Assembly (NCBI RefSeq): GCF_001949145.1
Contig: NW_019091356.1
Span: 4,243,211 to 4,303,210 of the forward strand
Direction: 5' to 3'
DNA: 60,000 nucleotides
Source: Acanthaster planci
Taxonomy: Eukaryota; Echinodermata; Asteroidea; Valvatida; Acanthasteridae
This document shows positions 1 through 12,530 of this stretch, one piece after another. A model generated the notes under the pieces. It saw only the letters and a list, made by a program, of their open reading frames with translations. It had not been told where the DNA came from and ran no database searches. Each line of letters starts with the position of its first letter. The first letter of the stretch is position 1. The translations under genes and the position numbers were made by a program.

Positions 1-3000
1 GACATTCTTATCACAGGAATACAGCAGAAAATTAGAAATGGTAGTGGAATCAAAAGTAGCATGACATCAAAAATCGCTGCATCAAAAAGTTCCTCATGGC
101 AAATACACTTTCAGTACCAATCGGTTGCATGGTACATGTAGTCATCATTTATCCACTCCACAATGGGGCATTATATTGCAATGAATGCCTTTTATCAAGG
201 GAATATCAATGGTTTCATTTTATCATTGATCGACTCAAAGTCCCCAGGCTTGACATAAGTTTCGGTATTTGCGGCCAATCGCAATTATGTAGTTATACGG
301 TCGCTTCAATATTAGGGATGAATTCCGAGAAACCTCAAAAGTGCCTGGTCGCCAACCTTTAGGTGGAACCGCAAAATCGCTGAAAATAGACATTTACAGT
401 GCGTTGTAAATCTCAATCTGTCAATTCCGACATCCACGACACATGAAACCCAGAGTTATGTGGTTCTGTGTAAGTATACACAGTCTGTTTCCATGAAGTT
501 TAAACATGAGCGATTCCACCTCCTGGTACATGTTCATAGAAACACATGTCCCAAGGTTGATCGTATGTTGATGTTTTTAAGCACACACGACCACGCAATT
601 TACACGGGTCAAGGACAGCTGTTGAACCCTTTTTTGGTGTTTGCATCTAATCTGGCTTCTATGCTGCTCGTACCACGGAGGTACAGTACAAGTAGGAAAA
701 AACAGTGTACGATGAATCCAGCCGGCCAAATATTATATTGCGTTTCTGTGAACTAGCTCACAAGGCCGGTATCCGCCTTGTGCAGAAGCACCCCCTCATC
801 GGTCGAAAAGAGCCATGTTGGTCGGTAGTGAGTCATTGTGCTGTTAGTGACGCGACCGTAACGCGTGCATTTCATAGTTGTTTGTGAACCACCGAAGTGC
901 AGTTCCGACCAAAGGAGCCTCCGTTGCTTGGAAAATTGCGTCCTCTCTTGGTCCTGCTCGGGGCTCAAATAGGTCTCCAGCAGATCATTTACCCCGATTA
1001 TGTGTGTCTCGATTGTCGTTGAAAACAAGGCTTTCATCGTGAGTGGAGAAGAATCCATTGCACCTTGACATTGAGGGCGCACGTAGTGTAACAGGATTCG
1101 CAGGCGGTTTCAGCAGTACATGTCCACGGGACATGCTCTGATGCAAGATGCGACCGACTTGAATAACTTCTATAGCCGTACACCGTCGTCATTTTTTGAT
1201 GGTACGTGATCGTCGTCTTTCATCAAGCTGACTGGGGGATTGGCCTGCCTACTTTCTGAAGAACGTCTAGTTTGATGACTGTGTCTTGCGATTAATAGTC
1301 AAGATTTCTGGCGCGATAGTTTCATTACTTGTCTGAATTGGCTTAAAAGCACATCGGCAATTGACACTGAATGACTGACACTTGGCGCGAAAGATATTCC
1401 CTACAGGTTTACAGATCAAGAGGTGAAGCAGCAAACATCAGGAACCTCCTTTAGATTGCTACAGATTTTCTAGTTTGTCTGGGCTCTATCGGCAATTCAT
1501 ACCATCTTAAATCTTTTAAACAAGTTTGGTAGGAGTTACATGGGTCCCGGGGATTTCTATATACAAGCACAAGTTGATGCAATCCAAATATTTGATTGCT
1601 TTTGTAAAGGCATTATCATGAAGCTGGCGTCAATTTTTTTTTTACTTTCAAACTAGCATTTTGCGGACTCAAATTTCTCAAATGGCACCATTCCTTCTGG
1701 AAGATACCTCAGAGTTCGCAAATTATCATGAAAATGCATGACTTGTATTTGGAAGCTCGGGAATAGCTGGGTTGAATTCCTCAGTGCACGTCAGTATGTT
1801 GAACCCAAAACCTGGAAAGCATTATCAGGTTAATATCAATCTCTATGTGGACTGTTTGTATTTGATGGACCCTGGTTATAGCTTTAGCTGGCTGGCATGT
1901 ACAATTCTCAGATTTTCAGCACTTGCTCTATGACTGATGCCACTCAGTCCCTCCTGGGTCCATAGTCACTTCCGACACTGCGCAGTATTGCTATATTCCC
2001 AGGAGCAATAAATATGTAAGTTGACATCTTGACCTAGAGATCCAGAGTTGGCACGTGATTTCATCATAGAACGGGTTGACCTTCGACACATATCACTGCA
2101 GTCTTTTACGCTATGAGAGTCAATGGCACAGGCTTAGTCCACATCCCACACATGCCTGGAATTAATCTTCCTCGGCGCACATCTTCGTTGCTGGTCGTTG
2201 GTTTTGGTTGTTATTTTTCTGTCAACAAAAAGTACTGCAGCAGTTGTTCCTTTGCAGTCATACCCGTGTGAACTCATAAAACGCAATACATGTTGGCCTA
2301 CTCTTGCAGATCCATTCTGATCGGCAATTCTTATCTCAAATTGAATATGCATGGTAGCCAATCTGCGGGTATTTACGTTTTCAGTATTCATTGATTCCAC
2401 AGTAAGAATGCATTCCCGTGTATGAACTACTTGTAGTAAAACAAAACCAAATGCCTGCACATAGGATAGCTCATGTCACGCTGTAAAATGTACGCTGAAC
2501 TGTAAATTCCAGGTAAAATACGTATGCAGGAAATCAATGAATGTCTCGTATGATCAAAGAAGGGGAAATGTGATGCCGTCAATTACTCAAGAGCGTATGG
2601 AGCACGAAGTCTTACAGTTACTTAATCACTGAAGTACTAACGCGCACCTCAAAACGTTTATAGAGGGCGCTACACACGTTGCTCATAGTCGATGCTTTCA
2701 CGCAGTGGGACGTTTGAAGACCTCTTCTCAGCGAGACACCCCATTGTAAACCTGTCAGGGAAAAGGTCCAATTAAAACAGTTACGTTATAGTTCAATCAA
2801 AGTAACTGTACGGTGGAGCCATCCTATGCCGGTGCACTTAACATGCATTTCTCCCGGTGCCATGAGCTTACCAGGAAACGTGCGTGGTGATTGACCACAA
2901 ACTCAATTGGAATTTATGTGTCTCTTCTCTCCATTGATCCCGTTACCTAGACACCTCACCTATGGCAAAGCATCGTGCTTTGGGCATTCGCGCCACCTCT

Positions 3001-6000
3001 TCTACAAATGGTGTCAGAGATGTGATGAATCAACACATTCGTTGTTCTCTCATAAAATAACCAATGACAGCATGTGCCGGGATAAAGCCACGCCTCGCTT
3101 CGACTACTCGACCGCAAGCGTCTCACCCGACAACGCCCTCTTCGTGATCCCTGTGAAGCGAATCGCCAGAGGGCGCCGTCGCTTTGTCTTTGTGCCTGCT
3201 CTTCATTTGCGTCTGAACGTAAAGAATCTGTAGCAGATCTTATCAAAACACAACATCTAATAAAAGTGGCCCACGGCGTCTTGCTGTCCTTGTCCCACCC
3301 TCTGTCGGCCCAGTGCCAGCAATCAAACCAGAGTGTTGTCCAACTATTGATTTTGGGCAGCCCCGAAGGCGCTCTTTGCCGCCCTACCGTCAGTCTCTTG
3401 TCCAAATGCAATGGTCCGATGCGTCCAGCCTGAACGCATTTAATCAAATGGATGGAGCGTGATTCTTCAGGAAAACAAGGCCCGCCACAAGCACCGGTGG
3501 TCATCATGGATATGACCATTAATGGAAATGCCTTATATCTCTCGAGACTTCAAGATGTGGGCCTGTGTGTCTGATTAGTAGCCCTTTAAATTTATTTCTG
3601 AATGTCATTTACTTGGAAACAGTGCATCTTTATGTCAGTACGCTGTAATAGTGATATAGTGTTGAAGGGTAGAGGTATTTTTGCATTTTCAGCGTGAAGT
3701 ATTCAGTACGAAGTGCGCGATGTAATTACCGTAATAAAATATTGTTTTGTGTTGATTGGATCGTACATTAAATATCAGCGGTGCCATTTATGAATAAACT
3801 GTGTCATTTCTTTTCGCTATTTCACTCCCATGAAATATCCACCATCGGATAGACCTACATCCTGAAAGGCGACTCCTCCACACGCGTCGGTTGTTGGACC
3901 AGAGAGGCGCTGGAGTAGACAGAGGAAAACGCGGTGATGGAAGCATTACGCAAAGGTTGTAATTCCTGTCTTGATGGACGCTCGCCGTGCATGCCCACTT
4001 AACAGTGGGTTATGCTAACCAAGATTGATTGCACCCAAGTCGCTCAGATGTGTAACCGCCGCTAGTGGTCCACATGATTGATACAGGTTTTTTTACCCTG
4101 GAAATGTCGCATGCATGCCCTCGACAATGCCGCCTGTTTGATAAATGATTTATTTCTAGAGCACCCTTTTTTTCAAAACCACTTATATGGTTTTGATCGT
4201 GGTCTTGTTAACATTTAGCCGTGACGCCATCAAAGTTCACCCATTTCGTCTCACGGCTGGTACAAATCATTCGAGGTACATGTAATGGGAAACTGGCATT
4301 ATCACTAACTTATTCCTTGACATGTGTAAAAGCTGTATGCACTTCAAGAAGCCACCGTTGCGTTATTAGTATCAGACAGTCAATTGTGCGCAGCATGTCA
4401 CTAGAACATGCCTTCCTGAATCTTAACTCTGCAGCCTTTCCACTTGATTTTCAAGTTCCCTGATAGCCAGCGTTAAGGGACAGCGTGCAACAGGTCTAAT
4501 TGACGTCGTGTCTCTTGGCTACTCTTAGGTATCTGTTGTTGGACTTTGACAAATCAACCAAATATCGTATTCAGATCATCTTCAGTTGTGAAATCTCGGT
4601 CAAGAGGTGCAACACAGGAAGTTAAGATCTATTCAAATTTTTGATTTAATATCTGTTTCCACCAAGTGAAAGGACGGGGCTCTCCTTTAAGTGCTGTTTT
4701 AGCACTTAAGAGTTGAAACGGTTTGTGTACTCACTCCCTGACGAGTTTACCCCACGACATGTTTAGATATTTCATATTGAAGTGCGCTTAGAAACCTGTT
4801 TAAATGCTTAACGCTTTTCCTTGGTTTACGTTCAGCTTCTTGAAATCCATTAAGCATTTACACACATCCCGAAACGCATTTCAATTGTATATTTAAATAT
4901 GTAGTTTGTAAAACGTGTTAAAATGTGTGTAAAGAAACGTGTTTAGAAATGTGTTGAAGTTCTGAGTGCTTTTTTTTTACAGTGCACTTCCAAATGTTCA
5001 CAGAACCGTTTGCCTTTGAACATTACATTAGTCTCAATCAACTAGATACTATACTCAAATAATATTTGGAATTGCTTCGTGAAGCAGTGAGCATGGCAGC
5101 TGATTGCCTCTCGGGGATAATCGAATGTTGAGCTGACAGCGATGTCAGTGCGCCGGTACACCTACTGAGTGAATCCGTATCGATTCTGTCATCGGGACGG
5201 AAAGGAGAGCACTCAAGTAGCCTTGGTGTGCGCCGAATAATCGATCACGACTTGACACCGGAGTCGATGAATTCGTACTCACCGAGAGTGTCAGGATCGA
5301 TTAAATTCTACATCTGAATCATCTGGTCTAGAAAAAAAAGTCTAGTTTGCATTGTGTTGCTGTTGATACGTTTGTAGTTCTTTACTGATAACACCAAACC
5401 TTTTTGGTTTGTTCTATCGGGATCTTCAGTCTGATATCCATGGTGTGAGAACGTTTAGTAATCTTGTTTATTTTAAACGAAACTGAAGTATTCAAGTTTC
5501 GACTTTGCTCCTCCACGAAACTTTCCTCTGAAAAAGAAAGACACACATAATGTCTTATGGCTTTGAAAGGATTTGATGGTATAGAAGAAACTCAAGACGG
5601 TTTGAAATCGGATTATTAGATTAAACCCATATTCAATCTGATGTGTGATTTTCCTAAGCCGTGCAAACACACGGATTGACCCACATAAGCCTCAGGCGCA
5701 GAGAGCACAAATCAAATACGTGTAATGTTGTCAAGGGGGAGTGGGGAAGCCTCGTCCGCACACGTCCTGTGTGAGCCGGACTCTGCGTTGGAACGTGAGA
5801 GCGCTTTAATTCGGCCCAGTTCATTACAAGCACAACCTTTTCGTACAATCCCATTGCGATCCCTGAATAATGGACAGCGGGGAGGGACTTTAATCATCAG
5901 GACTTTTGGCAGGTTCTGCAAAGTAATGGGATCAAATAAGAAACAGAAGCCTGTGGTATTTACTTTGGTATACCAATTAAGCTGTTTAAATTGACCATGC

Positions 6001-6295
6001 AAACAGTCGATGGATGAAAGGTGGACTTGCAGATAAGAAAAAAAAAGGCCGTCACGCTCGGTTCCGTTGCTGCATAAATTTCCTTTGGAGCCACGCGAAA
6101 CGCACTGACAGGCCAACACCGATAGTTGGAGTGAGATTCGCTTACGATACGTTACCCAAGCCCCGAATGCGAACGCCTCATTGCCAATTCCAACTCCATC
6201 ACCGGTTCATTAATACGGAAAATCGTGGCATTGCGCGGCGCGAGGCTACACAGGCTCGTGCGCAACATCCTCACTAGACCCCTCCAGCGACGGCC
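1..6295. other. No recognisable gene; upstream DNA
   Basis: No protein family, splice-supported exon or RNA gene is recognised. The longest open frame is on the minus strand at 2956-3519 (187 codons, no family recognised). A CpG-rich patch lies at about 3088-3190 and another builds up from about 5740. A short perfect hairpin is at 4687-4709. Composition is otherwise AT-leaning and unremarkable. Confidence 0.6.
4687..4709. repeat. 9-bp perfect stem-loop
   Basis: TTAAGTGCT (4687-4695) and AGCACTTAA (4701-4709) flank a five-base loop GTTTT. A small local hairpin. Confidence 0.7.
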
Positions 6296-6297
6296 GA

Positions 6298-6304
6298 TAT
6301 ATAG
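6298..6304 (+). promoter_or_regulatory. Candidate distal TATA box (TATATAG)
   Basis: TATATAG follows a CpG-rich stretch (about 6040-6295) and is followed by a GC-balanced leader. It looks like a core promoter by composition only; no initiator is obvious at the expected spacing. It could serve the receptor gene, an unrecognised transcript, or nothing. Confidence 0.3.
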
Positions 6305-6327
6305 ATACATTGTTGTCAAACCAACAC

Positions 6328-6430
6328 AGCAGAGAACTCCACGCTGAACGGTGTCCCTGCCGAGTTCCTACTGCTGCCCTGTCGTCGACAATTTGGAGTA
6401 TAATTTATACCAGGAGCACACGAGCGACAG
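6328..6430 (+). other. Candidate non-coding first exon ending in a strong donor
   Basis: The segment starts about 30 bases after the TATA-like box and ends in cgacag before gtaggt at 6431, a good donor. It has no ATG, consistent with a leader exon. If spliced to the acceptor near 18552 or 18608 it would make a 5' UTR for the receptor. This is inference; RNA evidence is needed. Confidence 0.25.
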
Positions 6431-9400
6431 GTAGGTAGGAGATTTTTGTATCCTCAACCAAGGATGTGAGATTTGCCAAACCCATGGTAGCTTTCCTTTT
6501 GCTGCGATTTTTTGGTTTCAAATCCGTAGTGAAATTTGTTGCTGTCTCTTCAAACCAAAACACTGGCATATTACCTCAAATGACTCGTCCAATTGATGAC
6601 AAATGAGTAAGTTGGGATTGAATTGATGGTTAAATAGTTCAGGGCATTGTCTCTGCAATAAAAAAAATCAAACGACTAAGGATTTCCATACACCTCGTGA
6701 TTTCTCGACATCTTAAGCTACGGTTTCTGGACGGGTAATGTTCCTAGCTGAACACGTGAGCAGTGTGAATATACTGATGCATCAAGTCGCATCTGCAAGA
6801 TGTACGAAAGGGACAGCTCTCGAGGTGTGTCCTGGCTCACTTTTCAAATAAAATCGTGGCTGAGAAAAATGAAAATCATACTCTGACTTCGTATGGAAAC
6901 TCTCTCTTTTACACAAGGCACTGGCTTTTTATAAGCGCCTATTGCGTGACAATCTTATCCGTTGCTCATTAGTCGCATCCGTGATCACATGGAATTACAT
7001 TGCGTCTTTGTGCTATTGATGATTTTGAGTCTCGATCAGGAATCAGTCCAGACGAAAGACCGCAATGACAGATTAGTCCAATCGGATTTTATCCCATGTA
7101 TACTGGGAGTGGCGTTTGCGTAACTGTAGCTGACTCCAGCTTGTGTAAGAGTCTTTGTCAATTATTAATATTTGCTTGAAAAAGTTGAATGGAACTGGCT
7201 TTACAGGCGTTTGCCCATTATAAACCATTCGTCGTTAGACAAACGTCATTCTACGAACAAGTTTTCAAAGATTCCAAATATTGCGAAATTTGGTTATTTT
7301 TACAAATTACGTTTAAAAGTGGCGTAATCACAGCCGCTTGGAGAGGTCGAAAAGCTTTGCAGTTAATGGCCCACTCTCTCCAAGCCGATTTCCATACCTG
7401 ACCAGGCCGAGGAGATACAGCATCGCGTAGAGGGTACAGATGGTCCTGGCCGATGTGTGATCGGTATTGGATAGCCCTCGGTCCCGTCTCCAAGCCAGGA
7501 TCGGTATCTGCCCACTTGTTGAAATTCGATCAGCGACTAGGATGAATTTTATTTTGCTGGCGTACATGCTTGACGATCAACGTGGATCAATTACGAGGTC
7601 GTATTTTTTTGTGTGCGACGGGGAAAACTGTGTTAATCCAAATGACGTCATATTAAAAGAAGAGGAAAGAAAAACAGAAAAGAAACATATCACGTGTGAA
7701 GTGGCGTGATGGGCCTTGGGCAGCGTCATGTCAACACTTCCCCCTCTAGCCAAATTCTGTGCGTAATTTGAAACAATATCAAAAACGAATAGAACAGTTT
7801 ACATTTTCAGACACAACGTTATTTTTGTCAGTCTGCTAGCCTGTTTGACATAAAGCAGACGCGTTCGATTTTGTCAGTGATTTCATTGCGCGGCATTCTG
7901 ATATTCCAGTCTGAAGGAAAATATACCTTTATCACAAGGTGCCATTTTTTATTTCGATTGTCATTTATAATTACCATTTGGATATATCACATTAATATGT
8001 TGTATGTAAATGTCTCACCCGTATGGCATGTATTCAACAACACTACATATCATGCAAATATTTTTTTATTAATAAAAAATCAATTAAGGGTGGAAAACAT
8101 AGCTCTGTACCCAGCTGTCAAGTGTATAAGGTACATTGTAAAATGGGAACAGACTGCCAATTCATGTTGTGTAGCGTTTTTGTAAGAATTAATCAGGCAT
8201 GCATTGTACATGTAGGCCTAATTGCTTTAATATTCGTGCTTTGCTGCATTACATTATTACGAAGAGACGTGCAGAAATATTGCACTGACCCGGGCAGTTC
8301 ACATGGGGATGGAGTGTAAACGACCTCTCTGTTTTCGAAATTGAAAACGAGACGAATCCTGTCGCATTAATTTGTAACCAAGACAACGAAATTGATATCC
8401 AATTTCTCCTGAGTTTCCGAGTTAGTGAACTCGAGAGTCATGTCCAGTGTGCCTGACTGGTGAAATCTCGGCCGTTCCGACTGACGTTAACGATTCGTAA
8501 ATCCGGGTAAATCCTTTTCGTTTAAAGTTATCACATGTGAACGTAATTATATTATGCCATTTTGTTAGCGGTCTACGCTATTTGTAATGAAAATGTTTGG
8601 TAACCTTTTACGCAATAATCAAATCTGCGACCGTACAAAAAGTTGACACGGAATTCCGTTTGCACTGATTATCTGAATGAACAGAAGTTCTACACCGATG
8701 ATTTACAGTCTCACGTCGTTTGTGATCAGCAAATTTCTTTGCTCTGTTGCATGAGGAAAACCAGTTGTTTCGCTGTGCACACGATGCTCCACGTGTATTA
8801 ACGAGTGCATAGATGATTCTGGTGCGTGGTCACAGGAGTTGGAAAGCATTACTGCGTTGCTGCGCTGCCACGACCTCGTACGGCATACCTGCGCGTCCAA
8901 TATCCCCGCTCACTAATGGGATGTTTACACCTTGCCAAAATTTACGTGTGCCTGAAGTTCAGATTTGAAAAGAAAGTTACTTTAAGATCAAATTCTCCCG
9001 ACGGAATGCTTCAGGGTGAGACACGATTGAGCTCGTTGATTGATACCATTTTCAGGCTTTTCTCTCGATTGTGGTTAATTTGAAAGTCACGTTTTGATAT
9101 GTTTGAATAAAGATTAACCTTTTAACGACAGAGACTATTAGCTGAAGCTTTCTGTGGGAAGGGAAAGAAATTGGCCGACTCAGACTTAATGACGACAATT
9201 CGTTTCGTCGTCCAGCAAAGATGTTCCGTTTTATCATTCTCAGCTTTTACCCTTTACCCCTGAAAATTCTCGATGACGATTTTGTTTCCCAAGAACGTGG
9301 GCCATCTTCGTTGTGTTCGTATTAGGCAAACACACCTTACCGATTTATCGCCCCCACGAACATCCACTCGATTTTGCTCTTGACGAAAACCCCCCGTAGA

Positions 9401-10791
9401 CACACTTTTATTTGGTTTAAAGGGCGAAAGGGGAGAGAATTACCCGCGTTGAAAAGCGTAATTGCACCAATGACTGCATCATGAGTAGTTCTACTTACTT
9501 TCGAAATTAACCGGGATTCAGTATCGCAACCGCAACATTTTCCCATTACTTCAGCTGTTAGAAAGGTTATCTACTTTTAACGTAGTTGGTGCATTATCCC
9601 AAGAACATGCACCTGTGATTTCATTATTAGTAATCAGTACTAAATGCAAGTCTTTTTGATCTGGAAATGCACTGCGGATGATATCTCGCTCAGCCACTCA
9701 CTGACCAATTCGGCCGTCCCAGGCATCACTCTGCTGTCCACACTGGCACGACATGAGCCAAGGGCGTGTTTTTTTTATATGTATGAATTTTATCTGTGAT
9801 AGGAGCATCACACTCTTAGGCCGTTTCCGAAACGAGCTTCCAGAGCTATGGCTAGGTCTACTGTCTGCGCATCTCCGCGCATTTCCAATGGAGTGAAGAC
9901 CTAGACCTATCCGTATAGCCAACAGATTCAGATGTAGCTTTAGGGTAGAAAGCCCCTCATGTAATTCAGCGTGAAAATGACCAAATCCTGAGGATTTCAG
10001 TTCTCTCCGGAAAGAGGACTGTGGTTACCCCGGTAACACTAAGGTCTAGCAGTACGCTCCTGGATGACATGCCTTATTCTTGACATCATGAATCTTCTAT
10101 GCATAGTGTTACATTATTGTTTCATGGCGTCGTAATATAGACAGAAGGAATAATGCAGCATAGGATCAGGCTTTCATATATGCAGGATTTATAAGTTGAA
10201 ACGCGGTAGGATAAAAGAAGGCATTGATTGGAGCTACTCATCTTAACAGGAAGTCGCTATGGCTTGGCCTTCTACAATTGAAGTAAGTCATCGACCTTCG
10301 TATTTTGCAAAGTTATAATGGCTGTAGGGAAGCCACAGGCCAAGAAATGTGGCTACTAAATCTCATCTCATTTAGTTGAGAGTGCAATACATCTATCACT
10401 TTAATTACGTTAATATATTTTTTCCAATTGAGGATTGAAAATCAGTCCTTTCCTTTATTCAAATTCGCTCAATGCGTTGCCTTGCCGAATATTAGGGTAA
10501 CCTTTTGAAAGTTGGAAATACGTAAGTCAAGTAGCCTGGTCAGGGCGACCAATTACTCCGCGGAGCGATATCTTGCGTATTTCATCGCCGCAAGCTCAGT
10601 AAGCATTTATCGAAATGTGTCCTTGTCGTGCTGTCGGTGCTGCGCTGGAACGTGGGGTCCGTTCACACCGGCTATTCACCGTGTTATGAAAATGAAAGGT
10701 ACGGGGGCAAAAACCGGATAAATATTGGCCCGAGGGAGATTCCTGATCGAGGATGGATTAGAGCAGAGATATCCTTCGTTTTAGATTGACC

Positions 10792-10810
10792 TGTGTGTGA
10801 GTGTGTGTGT
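10792..10810. repeat. GT microsatellite
   Basis: An alternating TG tract with one interrupting A. Confidence 0.85.
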
Positions 10811-12296
10811 AAGGGGATGCGCGCGCTTAACGTACACGAGGTTTCGGCTTTTGACGTGAATATTGCGGTGTAGGCTTGTCAGGTACGCGTGCGCGGCACA
10901 AGCAGGTAATGATGAAGTCTCCGTAGTGCATGTTAATGTTAAGAATAATGAGGAATTGAAACGGTGTAGAGACCCAAAGTGATTGACAGGAAAATTACGA
11001 ACGTGTAGTTTGAAAAAAAGAAGAAAATCAGTGATTTCCAAATCTCGCAAACAGTTAATTATATAAGTACATCAAAGTTTTGCCCACAGTCCAATATTTT
11101 GTCTAGCGAGGCTTGGACCTGTAGTGAGTAAAACAAGCAGTACATGGAGTGGAAATTATATTATCCTGTTCCTTCCAATTGGCTAATACGCGAAGATAAC
11201 AAGAATACTATGTCAATCCGCCATTCATGGAGGAAAGGGCATAAACATCGGCGGAAACAGCACTTAAGAATAAAGCCTCTGTGCGCTGTAGTTATCTACT
11301 CGCATCAATTGAGCACTTTACCATATGCATGAGGACCATGTATTTATCTAACCATTTCCCAGCTGTAGAAAAATTGCTTCCTCTGAATATTCGGACGGAT
11401 GAACGGAGGCGTACGCAGTTGGCAGTTGGTAATTATAAGTGGTAGCGTGGGTGTTAGTGCAGCGAAATCCGGGGGGGGGATTTGTATCTCTAGAAGCTTT
11501 AAGATGTAGCTTTTTGTTTTTGTTTTATGCCGATGTGATCCTACTGCTAGTAAAATCCCACAAAAGCGACCTACAAACACAAACCGAATTCCCCTGTCTG
11601 CAAGAAATAACAGAAGTACTCATCCAGAGTTGGGCTTCTTCCCCCTCCCCTGGTCGAATCCAATAAAAATTCAAACCTATTGCATGCGATCAATTCCCAT
11701 GGCAACGCACGGCGAGGTTTTTGGCCAAGTTATTAGGATTTTCATGAGGTATCGTAATTTGCTGCTGTCTGTGCAGCAGTACACTGTGCATAGGGAGGCC
11801 GCTTGACAAATGGCATCTTACATGCGATGAAACTACAGCTCACACTTACTTATGTGTCTAGCTCTATCGTCGTAGGTTCAACCGTCGTATTGAATTGCGT
11901 ATTTTATTAAACTTGAGAATAAAACTCTTGTGAAAGAAATTTGGGTTGATTTATTGAATCAAGGAGTCTTCTTCCGTCGCTTGTCTGACTTCATTATTTT
12001 TGTCCAAGCCGTAGAGAATTCGGTCCAGACGTTACGGCTGTATAAGAGTTAGCTAACTTGGCTTGGTTTGTCGTTCATCAAGAATCTTTTATTGTCCCGA
12101 TAAAATAGCAGTGGAAACAACCACGAAGTGCTCAATCGAATACCCTTCAACTTGAATGAAAAGTATTGGATTGAATTCTTCTGTTGTGTGGATGTACTCT
12201 CCTTAAGTTACAGGCCGGGCGACTTTTACCGAACATAACCCAATTAAAAATGTTTTCTCTCTGACAGGCACAAACACACCTCCACTCTGTCTACCT

Positions 12297-12530
12297 ATGT
12301 CGCCCGTAATTCGCAGCAAGAGATGCGAAGCAGGTTTCGTCGCGGCCTGCTAATGGCCAAAGCGCAGTCTCGACCACACGTCGTGCGTTGCACGCAGAGC
12401 CCTTTCCCTCCCCGATGGAAAGGTTCCTCATTCGGGGAGGACTTAGGGAGCGTCACGTTCGATTTCGATTCTAGAACGTGACCGTGTCTTCGTTCTTGCG
12501 GGCCGCTCTCTCCCGTGTGGCATAACAGGC
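12297..12530. other. CpG-rich patch with a 9-bp inverted repeat
   Basis: CpG density is visibly higher than in the flanks. Inside it GTCACGTTC (12452-12460) faces GAACGTGAC (12474-12482). This gives two E-box-like CACGTT halves in mirror orientation. It could be a regulatory element or a promoter of an unrecognised transcript; no coding exon is recognised. Confidence 0.4.

Noticed and set aside
2134-2460. 108-codon minus-strand ORF that reads rather like a real domain
   Set aside because: No family could be named, the acceptor before it is poor, and it opens on an alternative codon; left as unsupported.
11649-11660. B-box-like string TGGTCGAATCC
   Set aside because: No A-box or tRNA-like arms occur at the required distance upstream.
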